64,000 bases of DNA from Bradyrhizobium guangdongense (GCF_004114975.1 NZ_CP030051.1:62001-126000), one strand, 5' to 3'. Shown: positions 36,580 to 47,311, counted from the stretch's first letter. Translations and numbers: made by a program. Notes: generated from the letters alone by a model not told the origin.

Positions 36580-37412
36580 CTATTCGGCCGCCTGTTTCGC
36601 AGCTTTGACGCCCTGGGCCAGAGCAGCCGTCAATTCGGCCACGGCGTTAACGGTTTTGGCGGTGGCCCGCCCCTCGGCATCGAGGCTGTTCTTGAGCGCG
36701 TCGACCAGCGCGGTGCCGACCACCGAACCATCGGCCTTCTCGGCGATGGCGCGCGCGGCCTCGGGGGTGCGAATGCCGAAGCCAACGCAGATCGGCAAGC
36801 CGGTATGCCGCTTGATGCGCGCGACGGCTTCGCCGACAACATTCGCGTCCGCCGCTGCCGCACCGGTGATGCCGGCGATGGAGACGTAATAGACAAAGCC
36901 CGACGTGTTCGTGAGCACGGCCGGCAGACGCTTGTCGTCGGTCGTCGGAGTCGCCAGGCGAATGAAGTTCAGGCCTGCCTTCAGCGCGGGAATGCAGAGC
37001 TCGTCGTCTTCCTCCGGCGGCAGATCGACGACAATCAGGCCGTCAACGCCGGCCGACTTAGCGTCAGCCAAAAACTTGTCGACGCCGTAAATGTAGATCG
37101 GATTGTAATAGCCCATCAGCACCAGCGGCGTGGCGTTGTCGTCCTTGCGGAACGCACGCACCAGCTCCAGCGTCTTCTTCAACGTCATGCCGCCCTTGAG
37201 CGCGCGCAGACCCGCGGCTTGGATCGAGGGACCATCGGCCATCGGATCGGTGAAGGGGATGCCGAGCTCGATGATTTCGGCGCCTGCCTTGGGCAGCGCC
37301 TTGACGATCTCGAGCGACGTCGTGATGTCAGGATCTCCGGCCATCACATAGGTGACGAAGGCCGCGCGGCCCTGCTTCTTCAACTCGGCAAAACGTGTGT
37401 CGATACGCGTAG

Positions 37413-37416
<4 letters not shown>
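36580..37416 (-). CDS. trpA: Tryptophan synthase alpha chain, TrpA
   Basis: A 278-residue TIM barrel. The catalytic Glu is in [18 protein letters not shown] (about residue 50) with the catalytic Asp in [14 protein letters not shown]; the phosphate-binding loop is [14 protein letters not shown]. It cleaves indole-3-glycerol phosphate and channels indole to TrpB. Its start overlaps the trpB stop by four bases (ATGA on the minus strand), a typical coupling. Confidence 0.97.
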
Positions 37417-38626
<1,210 letters not shown>

Positions 38627-38630
<4 letters not shown>

Positions 38631-39286
38631 CGAACGCTCAACTCTCGGGTGGCGCGCGCGGCGCGAATGAAGGCCTTGATCAGCTCGGGGTCCTTGACGC
38701 CAGGGGCGCTCTCGACTCCGGAGGAGACGTCGATGCCGCCGGCGCGGGTGACGCGAAGGGCTTCCGCAAGGTTTTGGGCATCGAGGCCGCCCGAGACCAT
38801 ATACGGGAGATTCAGCTCCAGGTTTTGCAGCAGATGCCAGTCGAACGGCGCGCCCAGACCTCCGGGGCGCGTCGCGTCCTTCGGCGCGCGGGCGTCGAAC
38901 AGGATGCGGTCGGCGACCGCGGCATAGCCGGGCAGCACGGCGAGATCGGCGGCACTCGCGACCGGCACCGCCTTCATCACCGGGCGGCCAAACCTCTGCT
39001 TGATGTCGCGCAACCGCGCCACGCTCTCCTTGCCGTGAAGCTGGAAGATGTCAGGCGACAGTGCGTCCATGATGTTGTCGAGCGTCGCATCGTCGGCATC
39101 CACCGTGAGCGCCACTTTCAGGGCGCGCCGCTTCACCTGCCGACCGAGATCCCGTCCCGTCTCCAGCGAGACATGCCGCGGCGAGGGCGGAAAGAACACG
39201 AACCCCACCATGTCGGCGCCCGCGTCGAGCGCCACCTCGAGCGTCTCGGGCGTGGACAGGCCGCAGATTTTGACGAGCAGGGACAT
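38627..39286 (-). CDS. trpF: Phosphoribosylanthranilate isomerase, TrpF
   Basis: A 219-residue TIM barrel. The catalytic Cys is in [10 protein letters not shown] (residues 6-15) and the catalytic Asp region is [17 protein letters not shown]; the phosphate site is [14 protein letters not shown]. It converts N-(5'-phosphoribosyl)anthranilate to the deoxyribulose phosphate form. The ATG at 39286 begins the canonical MSLLVKICG. It is the first gene of trpFBA; a small LapA-domain membrane protein lies 64 bases upstream on the same strand. Confidence 0.96.
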
Positions 39287-39350
39287 GGTCTCAAAGCAGA
39301 GGGAGGCCGCAAGTGGCGGCCGGGAAACGGGCTTTTCGGTCGGGCCGCTT

Positions 39351-39743
39351 CTACAACGTCACGCGCTGCTTGTCTCGCCCGACGGGGCCGTAAAGGCCCA
39401 TCCCTGAGGGCACCGGGAGGCGCTGGGGATCGGGCTTTGCCGGGGCCGCCTGGGCCCTCAGATCGGCCAGCTCGACCCGGGCGGCCCGGGCATCCGCCTC
39501 ATGCCGGCGTGCCGCGCGCCGCCAGTGCCGCTGGCCGAACCAGACGGCGCAGCCGCCGACGATGACGCCCACGGCAGCGGCCAGGATCAGCAGCAGGAAC
39601 AGCGGCAACGTGACCGACAGGGCCGGATCGGCCGCCATGAGAGGATCGAAGGAGACGGTGACGAAATGCCGGTTGGCCACGGCAAAGGTCACCAGGATCA
39701 GGCCCAGCGGAATCACGATCAGCGCGGTCAGGAACTTTCGCAT
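39351..39743 (-). CDS. LapA-domain (DUF1049) small membrane protein
   Basis: A 130-residue protein with two predicted membrane helices: residues 4-24 (FLTALIVIPLGLILVTFAVA) and about 42-66 (SVTLPLFLLLILAAAVGVIV), then a basic, Arg-rich cytosolic helix probably forming a coiled coil (HWRRAARRHEADARAARVEL). This layout matches LapA/DUF1049 proteins, which in E. coli help tune LPS synthesis with LapB. No lapB is adjacent. The position between ihfB and trpF is conserved in many Rhizobiales. Confidence 0.8.
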   Translation of the reverse strand: MRKFLTALIVIPLGLILVTFAVANRHFVTVSFDPLMAADPALSVTLPLFLLLILAAAVGVIVGGCAVWFGQRHWRRAARRHEADARAARVELADLRAQAAPAKPDPQRLPVPSGMGLYGPVGRDKQRVTL

Positions 39744-39814
39744 CGCGATCGCTCGCCTTGAATCAAGCTTGCTGCCGCATCATGCGGCTATCAGGTAAAA
39801 TCCGGACGACAGGC

Positions 39815-40120
39815 TTAATCGGGTGCGCCGGGATCCGGATGGTCGCGATTGAGCCGCTCGCGCATCTCCTTGCCGGTCTTGAAGAACGGAACGCTCTTCT
39901 GGTCGACGGGGACATGGGCGCCGGTGCGTGGATTGCGCCCCGCGCGTGCCGGACGATGCTTGACCGAGAAAGCGCCGAAACCGCGCAGCTCGACGCGGTC
40001 ACCGCGCGCGAGGGCCGCTACGATCTCTTCGAGAATCGCATTCACAATGTTCTCGACATCCCGCTGGTACAGATGCGGGTTGTGCTCGGCGATACGCTGA
40101 ACAAGTTCGGATTTGATCAT
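39815..40120 (-). CDS. ihfB: Integration host factor beta subunit, IhfB
   Basis: A 101-residue HU/IHF-family DNA-bending protein. [19 protein letters not shown] is the IHF-beta type N terminus; the DNA-intercalating arm contains the Pro in [14 protein letters not shown] (about residues 60-73), and the C terminus is extended. With IhfA (not in window) it bends DNA sharply; in combination with sigma-54, encoded at 59902-61527, it often assists activation. It lies downstream of sppA and rpsA on the same strand, a conserved rpsA-(sppA)-ihfB order. Confidence 0.93.
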   Translation of the reverse strand: MIKSELVQRIAEHNPHLYQRDVENIVNAILEEIVAALARGDRVELRGFGAFSVKHRPARAGRNPRTGAHVPVDQKSVPFFKTGKEMRERLNRDHPDPGAPD

Positions 40121-40302
40121 CGAGAGATAGGACCCGGAAGCGTGCGGATGACCATTTCCGTGAAAATGCGTTGATCTGTCAAGACGCTAAATGAACGTCG
40201 CGCATCGTGAAAATGCGTGACAAATGCCGAAAAAGCGGGCTGCACGGGCACCCGCGAGACGGGAAAAAGGTTCGGAGCTCGCGTTGTTCCCGCCGTTTCA
40301 GG

Positions 40303-41283
40303 TCAATTCGACGCAGCCGGCTCCCACAGGGCCAGCATTCCATCCAGCCCGACGCGATCGACCGCCTGCACAACGCCGGTTTGCGTGATTTGATGCGCAA
40401 TCGAGCCGAATCCAAGCGCTTCCAGCGTCACGGCAGCGGCCGTCTTGAGGAACGTCAGATCGCCAAAGCGTGGCTCGAGCTTGTAATCGCGTACCGAAAG
40501 ACCCTTCTTGACGCCCTTCTGTTCCTCGAGCCAGGCCACGGCGGTTTTCTCGTCACCGAGCTGATCGATCAGCTTGAGACCGATCGCCTGGCGGCCGGTG
40601 AAGACGCGGCCGTCGACGACTTTTTCCAGCTGCGTGTCATCCATGCCACGGCGCTGCTTCACCAGATCCTTGAACCAGGCATAGGAATCCTTCACCAGCG
40701 CATCCAGCGCGGCCCGCGCTTCCGGGCTGGTCGGCTCAAAACCGTTGGGCGCGGCCTTCAGCGGCGTGGACTTCACCTCCTCGACCTTGACGCCGATGGT
40801 CTTCAGCAGTTCCGAGACGTTGGGAAACTGGAACAACACGCCGATCGAGCCGACCAGCGAGCTCTGCTGGGCGATGATGTGGTCGCTGGCAATCGCGGTG
40901 ATGTAGCCGCCGGATGCCGCAAGGCCTTCGACCACGACGACCAGCGGCTTCTTGGCCTTCAGCCGCGTCAATGAATCATAGAGCTGCTCGGAGCCGGCGG
41001 TGGTGCCGCCGGGCGAATTGATGTGAACGATGACGGCGGCGGCCTGCGAATTCTCCAGCCGCTCCAGCGCCCGCGTGCGGTCGGCATCGCTGCGGATCAA
41101 GCCCTCGATCTGCACGCGCGCGATGGAGCCGGCGGAGACGAAGCTGCCGCGCGCGCCGGGCGTCGCAATCAGCGCAAAGCCCGCGATCGCCGCGATCGCG
41201 ATCAGCGCGGCCGCCACGCGCCAGAACGTCAGCTTGCGGCGGATCCTGCGGCGATCGACGATGATGTCCGAATCGAGCGACAT
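40303..41283 (-). CDS. sppA: Signal peptide peptidase SppA
   Basis: A 326-residue membrane-bound serine protease with one N-terminal membrane helix (residues about 20-42: VAAALIAIAAIAGFALIA). The nucleophile Ser region is EGLAASGGYITAIASDHI and the general-base Lys region is VEEVKSTPLKAAPNGFEP, matching the single-domain (36K-type) SppA Ser-Lys dyad. HINSPGGTTAGSEQLYDSL is the oxyanion-side motif. It degrades cleaved signal peptides in the membrane. It lies between rpsA and ihfB, with 344 bases of repeats and the rpsA terminator upstream. Confidence 0.93.
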   Translation of the reverse strand: MSLDSDIIVDRRRIRRKLTFWRVAAALIAIAAIAGFALIATPGARGSFVSAGSIARVQIEGLIRSDADRTRALERLENSQAAAVIVHINSPGGTTAGSEQLYDSLTRLKAKKPLVVVVEGLAASGGYITAIASDHIIAQQSSLVGSIGVLFQFPNVSELLKTIGVKVEEVKSTPLKAAPNGFEPTSPEARAALDALVKDSYAWFKDLVKQRRGMDDTQLEKVVDGRVFTGRQAIGLKLIDQLGDEKTAVAWLEEQKGVKKGLSVRDYKLEPRFGDLTFLKTAAAVTLEALGFGSIAHQITQTGVVQAVDRVGLDGMLALWEPAASN

Positions 41284-41572
41284 CTAGCTATCTCCAAATG
41301 AAAGGCCGCTGGCGTTGTGCCGTCACGATATGACCATGGGCTTGTCTCGATACATCAATTGCGGCGCAATTTGAAGAAAACAAGGCTGTGAGCGCGTAGC
41401 CCGGAGCTGCCACATCCCGCTGTCATCCCCGCGAAGGCGGGGATCCACAACCCCAGGAGAAGTTGTCGCGCGAGTTGATAACCACGGGTCTTCGCCAAAC
41501 TCAAACTTGTGGGTATGGGTCCCGGGCTCGCGCTTCGCGCGCCCGGGACGTCAGCGGAGTATGCCGCAGCAA
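41284..41572. repeat. sppA-rpsA intergenic region with two hairpin repeats
   Basis: No gene is seen. At 41421-41460 is a repeat arm (TGTCATCCCCGCGAAGGCGG) related to the element at 4623-4738. At 41519-41549 GTCCCGGGC and GCCCGGGAC pair around TCGCGCTTCGCGC, related to the CCCGGAC family. The rpsA terminator follows at 41573-41599. The sppA promoter should be in 41284-41420, but none is confidently recognised. Confidence 0.55.
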
Positions 41573-41599
41573 TAAAAAAGCCCCGGCTCGCGCCGGGGC
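41573..41599 (-). terminator. Intrinsic terminator of rpsA
   Basis: Read on the minus strand: GCCCCGGC-GCGA-GCCGGGGC followed by TTTTTTATT. An 8-bp perfect GC stem with a T-run, 28 bases after the rpsA stop, is a textbook intrinsic terminator. Confidence 0.9.
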
Positions 41600-41627
41600 T
41601 TCGATGTCGGCAAAACCTTGGTTTTGC

Positions 41628-43334
41628 TTACTTGCTGTCGCGGTTCTTGAGCGCGGTGCCGAGGATGTCGCCCAGCGTCGCACCCGAATCCGAGGAGCCG
41701 TACTGCGCGATGGCTTCCTTCTCTTCGGCGACTTCGAGCGCCTTGATCGACACCTGGACCTTGCGGGCCTTCTTGTCGAACTGGATCACGCGGGCATCGA
41801 CCTTCTCGCCGACGGCAAAGCGTTCGGCGCGCTGATCGTTGCGGTCACGCGCGAGCTCCGAGCGCTTGATGAAGGTCGAGAAATCGGTCCCGGTGATCTT
41901 CACCTCGATACCGCTTTCCTTCACCTCGAGCACTTCGCAGGTCACGACCGCGCCCTTCTTGACATCGCCCGGCTCGGCGAAGGGGTCGCCTTCGAGCTGC
42001 TTGATGCCGAGCGAGATACGCTCCTTCTCGACGTCCACATCGAGCACCACGGCCTTCACCATGTCGCCCTTCTTGTAGTTGTCGATCACCTGCTCGCCCG
42101 GAAGCTTCCAGTCGAGATCGGAGAGGTGGACCATGCCGTCCACGTCGCCCTCGAGGCCCAGGAACAGACCGAACTCGGTCTTGTTCTTGACTTCGCCCTC
42201 GACCACCGAACCGGTCGGATGACCTTCGACGAAGACCTCCCACGGGTTGCGCATGGTCTGCTTGAGACCGAGCGAGATGCGGCGCTTGACGGAATCGACT
42301 TCCAGCACCTGCACGTCGACTTCCTGCGAGGTCGACACGATCTTGCCGGGGTGCATGTTCTTCTTGGTCCACGACATCTCGGAGACGTGGATCAGGCCTT
42401 CGATGCCCGGCTCGAGCTCGACGAACGCACCGTAGTCGGTGATATTGGTGACACGGCCGGTGAAGCGGGCACCCAGCGGGTACTTGGCTTCGATGCCCTG
42501 CCACGGATCGTCCAGCAGCTGCTTCATGCCCAGCGAGATGCGGTGCGTCTCGTGGTTGATCTTGATGATCTTGACCTTCACGGTCTGGCCGATCGAGAGC
42601 ACCTCGGTCGGGTGGTTGACACGGCGCCACGCGATGTCGGTGACGTGCAGCAGGCCGTCGATGCCGCCGAGGTCGACGAACGCACCGTAATCGGTGATGT
42701 TCTTGACCACGCCGTCGATGACCTGACCCTCTTCGAGGTTCTGCACCAGCTCCTGGCGCTGCTCGGCGCGGGTCTCTTCGAGAACCGTGCGGCGGGACAC
42801 CACGATGTTGCCGCGGCGGCGGTCCATCTTGAGGATCTGGAACGGCTGCGAGTTGTTCATCAGCGGCGCGACGTCGCGGATCGGACGGATGTCGACCTGC
42901 GAGCGCGGCAGGAAGGCCACGGCACCGTCGAGGTCGACGGTGAAGCCGCCCTTGACCTGGTTGAAGATGACGCCGTTGACCTTCTCGTTGTTCTGGAAGG
43001 CCTTCTCGAGCTTGCCCCAGCTCTCTTCGCGGCGCGCCTTGTCGCGCGACAGCACGGCCTCGCCGAGCGCGTTTTCGATGCGATCGAGGAACACTTCGAC
43101 CTCGTCGCCAACCTTGAGATCGCTGTCACGGCCGGGGCCGGAAAATTCGCGCAGGGCGACGCGGCCCTCGGTCTTCAGGCCGACGTCGATGACGGCCATG
43201 TCCTTTTCAATTGCAACCACCTTGCCCTTGACGACCGAGCTCTCCTGCAGGTTGCCGCCTGCGAAGGACTCGTCGAGCATCGCGGCGAAATCGTCACGCG
43301 ACGGGCTATAGGTATCAGCGGAAGTCGAAGCCAT
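41628..43334 (-). CDS. rpsA: 30S ribosomal protein S1
   Basis: A 568-residue protein made of six S1 RNA-binding repeats, e.g. GVVKNITDYGAFVDLGGIDG and GRVTNITDYGAFVELEPGIE in the middle repeats. S1 recruits mRNAs to the 30S subunit. The ATG at 43334 begins MASTSADTYSPSRDDFAAML, the usual alphaproteobacterial start; the upstream open extension to 43535 is not family-like. The last residues are LGTALKNRDSK. A strong terminator follows. cmk lies upstream on the same strand (266-bp gap), preserving the classic cmk-rpsA order. Confidence 0.97.
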   Translation of the reverse strand: MASTSADTYSPSRDDFAAMLDESFAGGNLQESSVVKGKVVAIEKDMAVIDVGLKTEGRVALREFSGPGRDSDLKVGDEVEVFLDRIENALGEAVLSRDKARREESWGKLEKAFQNNEKVNGVIFNQVKGGFTVDLDGAVAFLPRSQVDIRPIRDVAPLMNNSQPFQILKMDRRRGNIVVSRRTVLEETRAEQRQELVQNLEEGQVIDGVVKNITDYGAFVDLGGIDGLLHVTDIAWRRVNHPTEVLSIGQTVKVKIIKINHETHRISLGMKQLLDDPWQGIEAKYPLGARFTGRVTNITDYGAFVELEPGIEGLIHVSEMSWTKKNMHPGKIVSTSQEVDVQVLEVDSVKRRISLGLKQTMRNPWEVFVEGHPTGSVVEGEVKNKTEFGLFLGLEGDVDGMVHLSDLDWKLPGEQVIDNYKKGDMVKAVVLDVDVEKERISLGIKQLEGDPFAEPGDVKKGAVVTCEVLEVKESGIEVKITGTDFSTFIKRSELARDRNDQRAERFAVGEKVDARVIQFDKKARKVQVSIKALEVAEEKEAIAQYGSSDSGATLGDILGTALKNRDSK

Positions 43335-43600
43335 TTGTTCTCCAGTTGCGGATGTCTTGCCGGCCGTTGGGTTCAAGGGCGTATCGCGCGCGCAGTGTCG
43401 GAAGGCCCGCAAGACCTTCGAGCGACCGCTCGTTGCTCCGGCTTGAGGCCGAAACAGCGGAAGCGGGCCGGCAGAGGCCCGCGCGTTCGATACGTGGAAA
43501 TCTTGTGTCCGGAGCCTGGATCGCGTCGGCCCCAAACAGGGACCTGACGTATCGACCTCAAAGAGCGGGAGCGGGCGCTTCCTCCAATGACGGCTGCGGC

Positions 43601-44239
43601 TTAACCCCGCGACCGGCCCGCTCGGACGGCCTCGATAATGTCGATGGCGGCCCGGACGCCGCCTTCTATATCCAGTTGGGAGTTATCTAGCAAGTAAGCA
43701 TCCGGGGCCGGTTTTAAAGGCGCGATCGGCCGGTTCTTGTCGCGCTCGTCGCGCTGGATGATGTCGGCGAGTACGGCCGCCTCGTCCGCCTCCTCGCCCC
43801 TCGCCCTGGCCTCCATGGTGCGGCGGCGGGCACGAACCTTGGGGTCGGCGACGACGAAGATCTTCACGTCGGCATGCGGGCAGATCACGGTTCCAATGTC
43901 CCGGCCATCGAGCACGGCGCCGGGCGGATCGGCGGCGAATTGCCGCTGGAAATTGAGCAGGACCTCGCGAACCCTGGGGATCGCCGAGACGATTGAAGCG
44001 CCCTCGCCGGCCGCCTGGGTCTTCAGGGCGGGATTGCCGAACTTTTCGGGATCAAGCTCCAATGCCGCCGCCACCGCCGCGGCCTCGTCCCGGAGATCGG
44101 CGCCCGACTGCATCAGGGCGTAGGCAACCGCACGATAGATCACGCCGGTATCGAGATGACGATAACCATAGTGATGCGCGAGGCGCTTGCCGAGGGTGCC
44201 CTTGCCCGAGGCCGCGGGTCCGTCGATGGCGATGATCAT
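43601..44239 (-). CDS. cmk: Cytidylate kinase, Cmk
   Basis: A 212-residue NMP kinase that phosphorylates (d)CMP with ATP. The P-loop is [18 protein letters not shown] (residues 4-21); the CMP-binding domain includes [19 protein letters not shown], and the LID Arg-rich segment [20 protein letters not shown] is present. The start overlaps the aroA stop by four bases. The aroA-cmk-rpsA order is widely conserved. Confidence 0.96.
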   Translation of the reverse strand: MIIAIDGPAASGKGTLGKRLAHHYGYRHLDTGVIYRAVAYALMQSGADLRDEAAAVAAALELDPEKFGNPALKTQAAGEGASIVSAIPRVREVLLNFQRQFAADPPGAVLDGRDIGTVICPHADVKIFVVADPKVRARRRTMEARARGEEADEAAVLADIIQRDERDKNRPIAPLKPAPDAYLLDNSQLDIEGGVRAAIDIIEAVRAGRSRG

Positions 44240-45573
44240 GAAAACTCGGCCCCCAGCGAACGCATCATCGGAATGAAATCGGGGAAACTGGTGGCGATGA
44301 AGGCGGTGTCGTCGACCATCACCGGCTGATCGGACGCGCAGCCCATTACCAGCGCGGACATCGCGATGCGGTGATCCATGTGAGTGGCGACCGTGCCGCC
44401 ACCAGGGACGTGGCCGCGGCCCTCGACGATCAGATCGTCGCCGGAGACGGTGACCTTCACACCGTTGACGCGGAGCATCGCGGCCGTGGCCTCCAGCCGG
44501 TCGGATTCCTTGACCCGCAACTCCTGCAGGCCACGCATGATTGTCGTGCCTTCGGCGAAGGACGCCGCAACCGCCAGCACCAGATATTCGTCGATCATCG
44601 AGGGCGCGCGCTCCGGCGGCACCTCGACGCCGCGCAGCTTTGAGGCGCGCACGCGCAAGCGCGCCATAGGCTCGCCGGCGTCGCTGCGGACTTCGCTTTC
44701 CTCGATCAAAGCCCCCATTTCACGCAGCGTGGTGAAAAGACCGGTGCGCAGCGGATTGGTCATCACGTCAGAAAGAACTACATCGGAGCCTTCGACGATC
44801 AGCGCTGCGACGATAGGAAAGGCCGCGGAAGACGGATCGGCGGGCACGATGACGGTGGCGCCATGCAGCTCAGGCTGACCCACAAGCGAGATGCGGCGGC
44901 CGTGAGCCCCCTCGGCGATCGAGGTGATATCGGCGCCAAAATGCTTCAGCATCAGCTCGGTGTGGTCGCGGCTGGCCTCGCTCTCGATGACGGTGGTGGT
45001 GCCGGGCGCGGCCAGGCCCGCCAGCAGCACCGCCGATTTGATTTGGGCCGAGGCGACCGGGGTCTTGTAGGTGATCGGCAGCGGGTCACGCGCGCCCTGG
45101 AGGGTCAGCGGCAGGCGGCCGCCTTCGCCGCCGGAGATCACCTTCGCCCCCATTTTCTCGAGCGGATCGAGGATCCGACGCATCGGGCGGCTGCGCAGCG
45201 AGGCGTCGCCGTCGAACACCGCCGAGATCGGGCAGCCGGCGACGGCGCCCATGACCAGCCGGCAGCCGGTGCCGGAATTGCCGAAATCCAGCGCTGCCCT
45301 GGGCTGGGCGAAGCCGCCGACGCCGACGCCCTGGACTTTCCAGGCGAAAGCGCCGGTGCGCTCGACCTTGGCGCCGAGGGCCTGCATGGATTTGGCTGTG
45401 TTGAGGACGTCCTCGCCCTCGAGCAGGCCCGTAATGCGGGTTTCGCCGACCGCCAGCGCGCCCAAAATGAGAGCCCGGTGCGAGATCGACTTGTCCCCGG
45501 GCACCCGTACTTTTCCGGTCAGGGGACCGCTCGCACGCGACGTCAGCGGTGTCGGCTTGTCGGAATGGGTCAA
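44236..45573 (-). CDS. aroA: 5-enolpyruvylshikimate-3-phosphate synthase (CP4-like class), AroA
   Basis: A 445-residue EPSP synthase of the shikimate pathway. I chose the TTG at 45573, preceded by AAGGA with 7-nt spacing, giving [10 protein letters not shown]; an ATG-like extension to 45702 is not family-like. Substrate-binding Lys is in [16 protein letters not shown]. The sequence follows class II (CP4-like) enzymes: [60 protein letters not shown]. The active-site loop reads [10 protein letters not shown], with Gly101 where CP4 has Ala in NAATGCR, so by family knowledge the glyphosate-insensitive signature is not complete. It overlaps cmk. Confidence 0.94.
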   Translation of the reverse strand: MTHSDKPTPLTSRASGPLTGKVRVPGDKSISHRALILGALAVGETRITGLLEGEDVLNTAKSMQALGAKVERTGAFAWKVQGVGVGGFAQPRAALDFGNSGTGCRLVMGAVAGCPISAVFDGDASLRSRPMRRILDPLEKMGAKVISGGEGGRLPLTLQGARDPLPITYKTPVASAQIKSAVLLAGLAAPGTTTVIESEASRDHTELMLKHFGADITSIAEGAHGRRISLVGQPELHGATVIVPADPSSAAFPIVAALIVEGSDVVLSDVMTNPLRTGLFTTLREMGALIEESEVRSDAGEPMARLRVRASKLRGVEVPPERAPSMIDEYLVLAVAASFAEGTTIMRGLQELRVKESDRLEATAAMLRVNGVKVTVSGDDLIVEGRGHVPGGGTVATHMDHRIAMSALVMGCASDQPVMVDDTAFIATSFPDFIPMMRSLGAEFS

Positions 45574-45734
45574 GATTGTGTCCTTGGATGCGCCCTTTAG
45601 GGGCTGCGGGCAGGTACCACACGGTCTCCCCGCCGTCACGAGCATGTCTTTCTCTCGTAATGCGCTATTGACAGCGGGCCGCCAACTAGCCAAGTGAAGC
45701 ACCGCTTTTCAGACATTCCCAGGATTCCTCTGCC

Positions 45735-46145
45735 GTGGCCAAGTCCGAACTCGGAACCAAACGTATTTGCCCGACCACGGGCAAGAAGTTCTATGACCTC
45801 AACAAGAATCCGGTGATCTCGCCTTATACCGGCGAAGTCGTGCCGATCGCGCCCATCGCGCCGGCCCGTGCGACCCGCGGCAGCGCCGAATCCCGCAACA
45901 TGGCTCAGGATACCGCGCCGGAGCCGGCGGAGTCGGAAGAGTTGGTCTCGCTCGAGGAGGCCGACGCCGAGGAGAACACCGGCAAGGTCAAGGCTGTCGT
46001 CCCCGAATCCGAGGACGATATCGAGGTCGACGAGACCCTCGACGACGACGATGACGACGATTCGACCTTCATTGCCGACGAGGAAGAGGGCGATGAGGAC
46101 GTAACCGACATCATTGGTGATGTCGGAGGTGATGAAGAGACTTGA
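45735..46145 (+). CDS. FYDLN-acid family protein (TIGR02300-like), zinc cysteines lost
   Basis: A 136-residue acidic protein starting at GTG 45735. The conserved N terminus GTKRICPTTGKKFYDLNKNP, then VISPYTGEVV, corresponds to a zinc ribbon in other Alphaproteobacteria (CPxCG...CPxCG), but here only the first Cys remains. Residues 60-136 are dominated by Asp/Glu (e.g. DETLDDDDDDDSTF), which suggests a disordered acidic tail. Function unknown. It is divergent from aroA, as in many Rhizobiales; a TTGACA at 45668-45673 may be its -35 element. Confidence 0.85.
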   Translation: MAKSELGTKRICPTTGKKFYDLNKNPVISPYTGEVVPIAPIAPARATRGSAESRNMAQDTAPEPAESEELVSLEEADAEENTGKVKAVVPESEDDIEVDETLDDDDDDDSTFIADEEEGDEDVTDIIGDVGGDEET

Positions 46146-46236
46146 GATCAGTCCTGATCTGTGAAAAAGGGTGCACCGCGCGAGTCGGAAGACTCGCGGG
46201 TCGGGAGTGATCCCCCAGGATCATCTCCACGGTTAA

Positions 46237-46309
<73 letters not shown>

Positions 46310-46312
<3 letters not shown>

Positions 46313-46372
46313 CGCTTCGCCCTTCGGGCTACGCGTGGCGCAGCCACGAGGGGCCTAAAGGGCGAAGCGTGG
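46310..46372. repeat. Palindrome overlapping the tRNA-Ala 3' end
   Basis: CCACGCTTCGCCC (46310-46322) and GGGCGAAGCGTGG (46360-46372) are perfect inverted 13-mers; a smaller hairpin (CGTGGC..GCCACG) lies between them. The left arm starts in the CCA of the tRNA. It may form the tRNA terminator/processing hairpin or be a repeat that settled at the tRNA end. No integrase or displaced tRNA fragment was found nearby. Confidence 0.65.
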
Positions 46373-46449
46373 TGTCCGGCGAAGCCCGGCAGGGCGAAGA
46401 CGGACGAATGACGAGACTCACCTAACGACTGCCCAGGCGCGAGCCGTCA

Positions 46450-46692
46450 ATGTGGTACGTCTACATCCTCCGCAGCATTGAATTTCCCGATCAGGAATAC
46501 AGCGGCGCCACGGAAGATCTGAAGCGACGGGTGCCTGAACACAACGCCGGCAGGTCCGCTCACACCACCAAGTTCAAGCCCTGGAAGCTCGTCTAGTACT
46601 GCGCTTTCCCCGAGAAGATGAAGGCCTTGGCGTTCGAGAAATATCTCAAGTCGCACTCGGGCAGAGCCTTTTCGAAAAAGCGGCTCTGCTAA
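46450..46692 (+). pseudogene. GIY-YIG endonuclease gene broken by an in-frame amber stop
   Basis: Starting at ATG 46450 the frame reads MWYVYILRSIEFPDQEYSGA, then DLKRRVPEHNAGRSAHTTKF, KPWKLV, a TAG at 46594-46596, and continues as YCAFPEKMKALAFEKYLKSH, SGRAFSKKRLC to TAA at 46690-46692. Both halves match the ~80-residue stand-alone GIY-YIG (UPF0213-like) family: Y-x-Y-I-L, the YSG motif, the RAxxHN region and the terminal EKYLKSxSGRAF. The sense codon lost is probably Tyr (TAC or TAT to TAG), so one substitution explains it. Function in the family is DNA processing of unknown target. Readthrough cannot be excluded. Confidence 0.8.
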
Positions 46693-46695
46693 CCC

Positions 46696-47154
46696 CTACT
46701 CCCCAATCACCGCATTCAGCCGATCCCGCAGCGCGACGATCTCGTCCTTCATCGCGACAAGCTCCGCGACCGTGCAGTTCGAGGCCGCCAGGATCGACTG
46801 CGGGACGCTGCGCGCCTTTTCCTTGAGTGCGTGACCTTGCACGGTCAGCGCGATCAGGACCTGGCGCTCGTCCTCGCTGGAGCGCGTGCGCTTGACCAGA
46901 TGCGCGGCTTCGAGCCGCTTCAACAGCGGCGTCAGCGTCCCCGAGTCCAAAAACAGCTTCTCGCCGATCTCCTTCACCGGCACGTCGTCGCGCTCCCACA
47001 GCACCAGCATGACCAGGTATTGCGGATAGGTCAGGCCGAGCCTGTCCAGCAGCGGCTTGTAGACGCGGTTGAAGGCATGCGCGGCCGAATAGACGGCGAA
47101 ACAGATCTGGTTGTCGAGCCGCTGCGGATCGAGGATCGTTGATTTCCGGGCCAT
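46696..47154 (-). CDS. ohrR: OhrR, organic-peroxide-sensing MarR repressor
   Basis: A 152-residue winged-helix MarR protein. The reactive Cys is C18 in [20 protein letters not shown], the diagnostic OhrR position; a second Cys, C127, matches the two-cysteine type known from Xanthomonas, in which oxidation forms a C-C bridge between subunits. The recognition helix region is [20 protein letters not shown]. The ATG at 47154 was chosen ([13 protein letters not shown]); longer frames start at 47166 or 47217. It is divergent from ohr and would repress it, and probably itself, through the boxes at 47206-47255. Confidence 0.9.
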   Translation of the reverse strand: MARKSTILDPQRLDNQICFAVYSAAHAFNRVYKPLLDRLGLTYPQYLVMLVLWERDDVPVKEIGEKLFLDSGTLTPLLKRLEAAHLVKRTRSSEDERQVLIALTVQGHALKEKARSVPQSILAASNCTVAELVAMKDEIVALRDRLNAVIGE

Positions 47155-47205
47155 CTGACATCTCATGGGATTTGTCTCATTCTGGGGCCGGCCGGCCGGA
47201 CATTC

Positions 47206-47219
47206 AATTGCGAACAATT
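47206..47219. promoter_or_regulatory. Candidate OhrR box 1
   Basis: AATTG-CGAA-CAATT is a perfect inverted repeat inside a longer direct repeat (ATTCAATTGCG) shared with box 2. Located between divergent ohrR and ohr; AT-rich CAATTG-containing palindromes are typical OhrR sites. Confidence 0.65.
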
Positions 47220-47241
47220 AAATGTGAGACCTGCAAAATTC

Positions 47242-47255
47242 AATTGCGCACAATC
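47242..47255. promoter_or_regulatory. Candidate OhrR box 2
   Basis: AATTG-CGCA-CAATC, a one-mismatch copy of box 1, 36 bp from it (centre to centre). The pair sits 57-106 bp before ohr and 52-101 bp before ohrR, fitting a shared repressor region. Confidence 0.6.
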
Positions 47256-47311
47256 TAATTGCCTGCCATATACGCGACACCCCACCCCGAAAGACCCCTG
47301 AGGAGACGAAA

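Noticed and set aside
41463..43547. A 694-codon open frame opposite rpsA
   Set aside because: rpsA on the minus strand is unmistakable, and this frame covers its terminator and a repeat.
43335..43600. Possible small gene or riboswitch in the cmk-rpsA gap
   Set aside because: No ORF with a ribosome binding site or recognisable RNA fold was found; an S1 autoregulatory leader is possible but not seen.
45574..45702. Longer aroA start at 45702
   Set aside because: The extra N terminus is not EPSP-synthase-like, and a good Shine-Dalgarno precedes TTG 45573.
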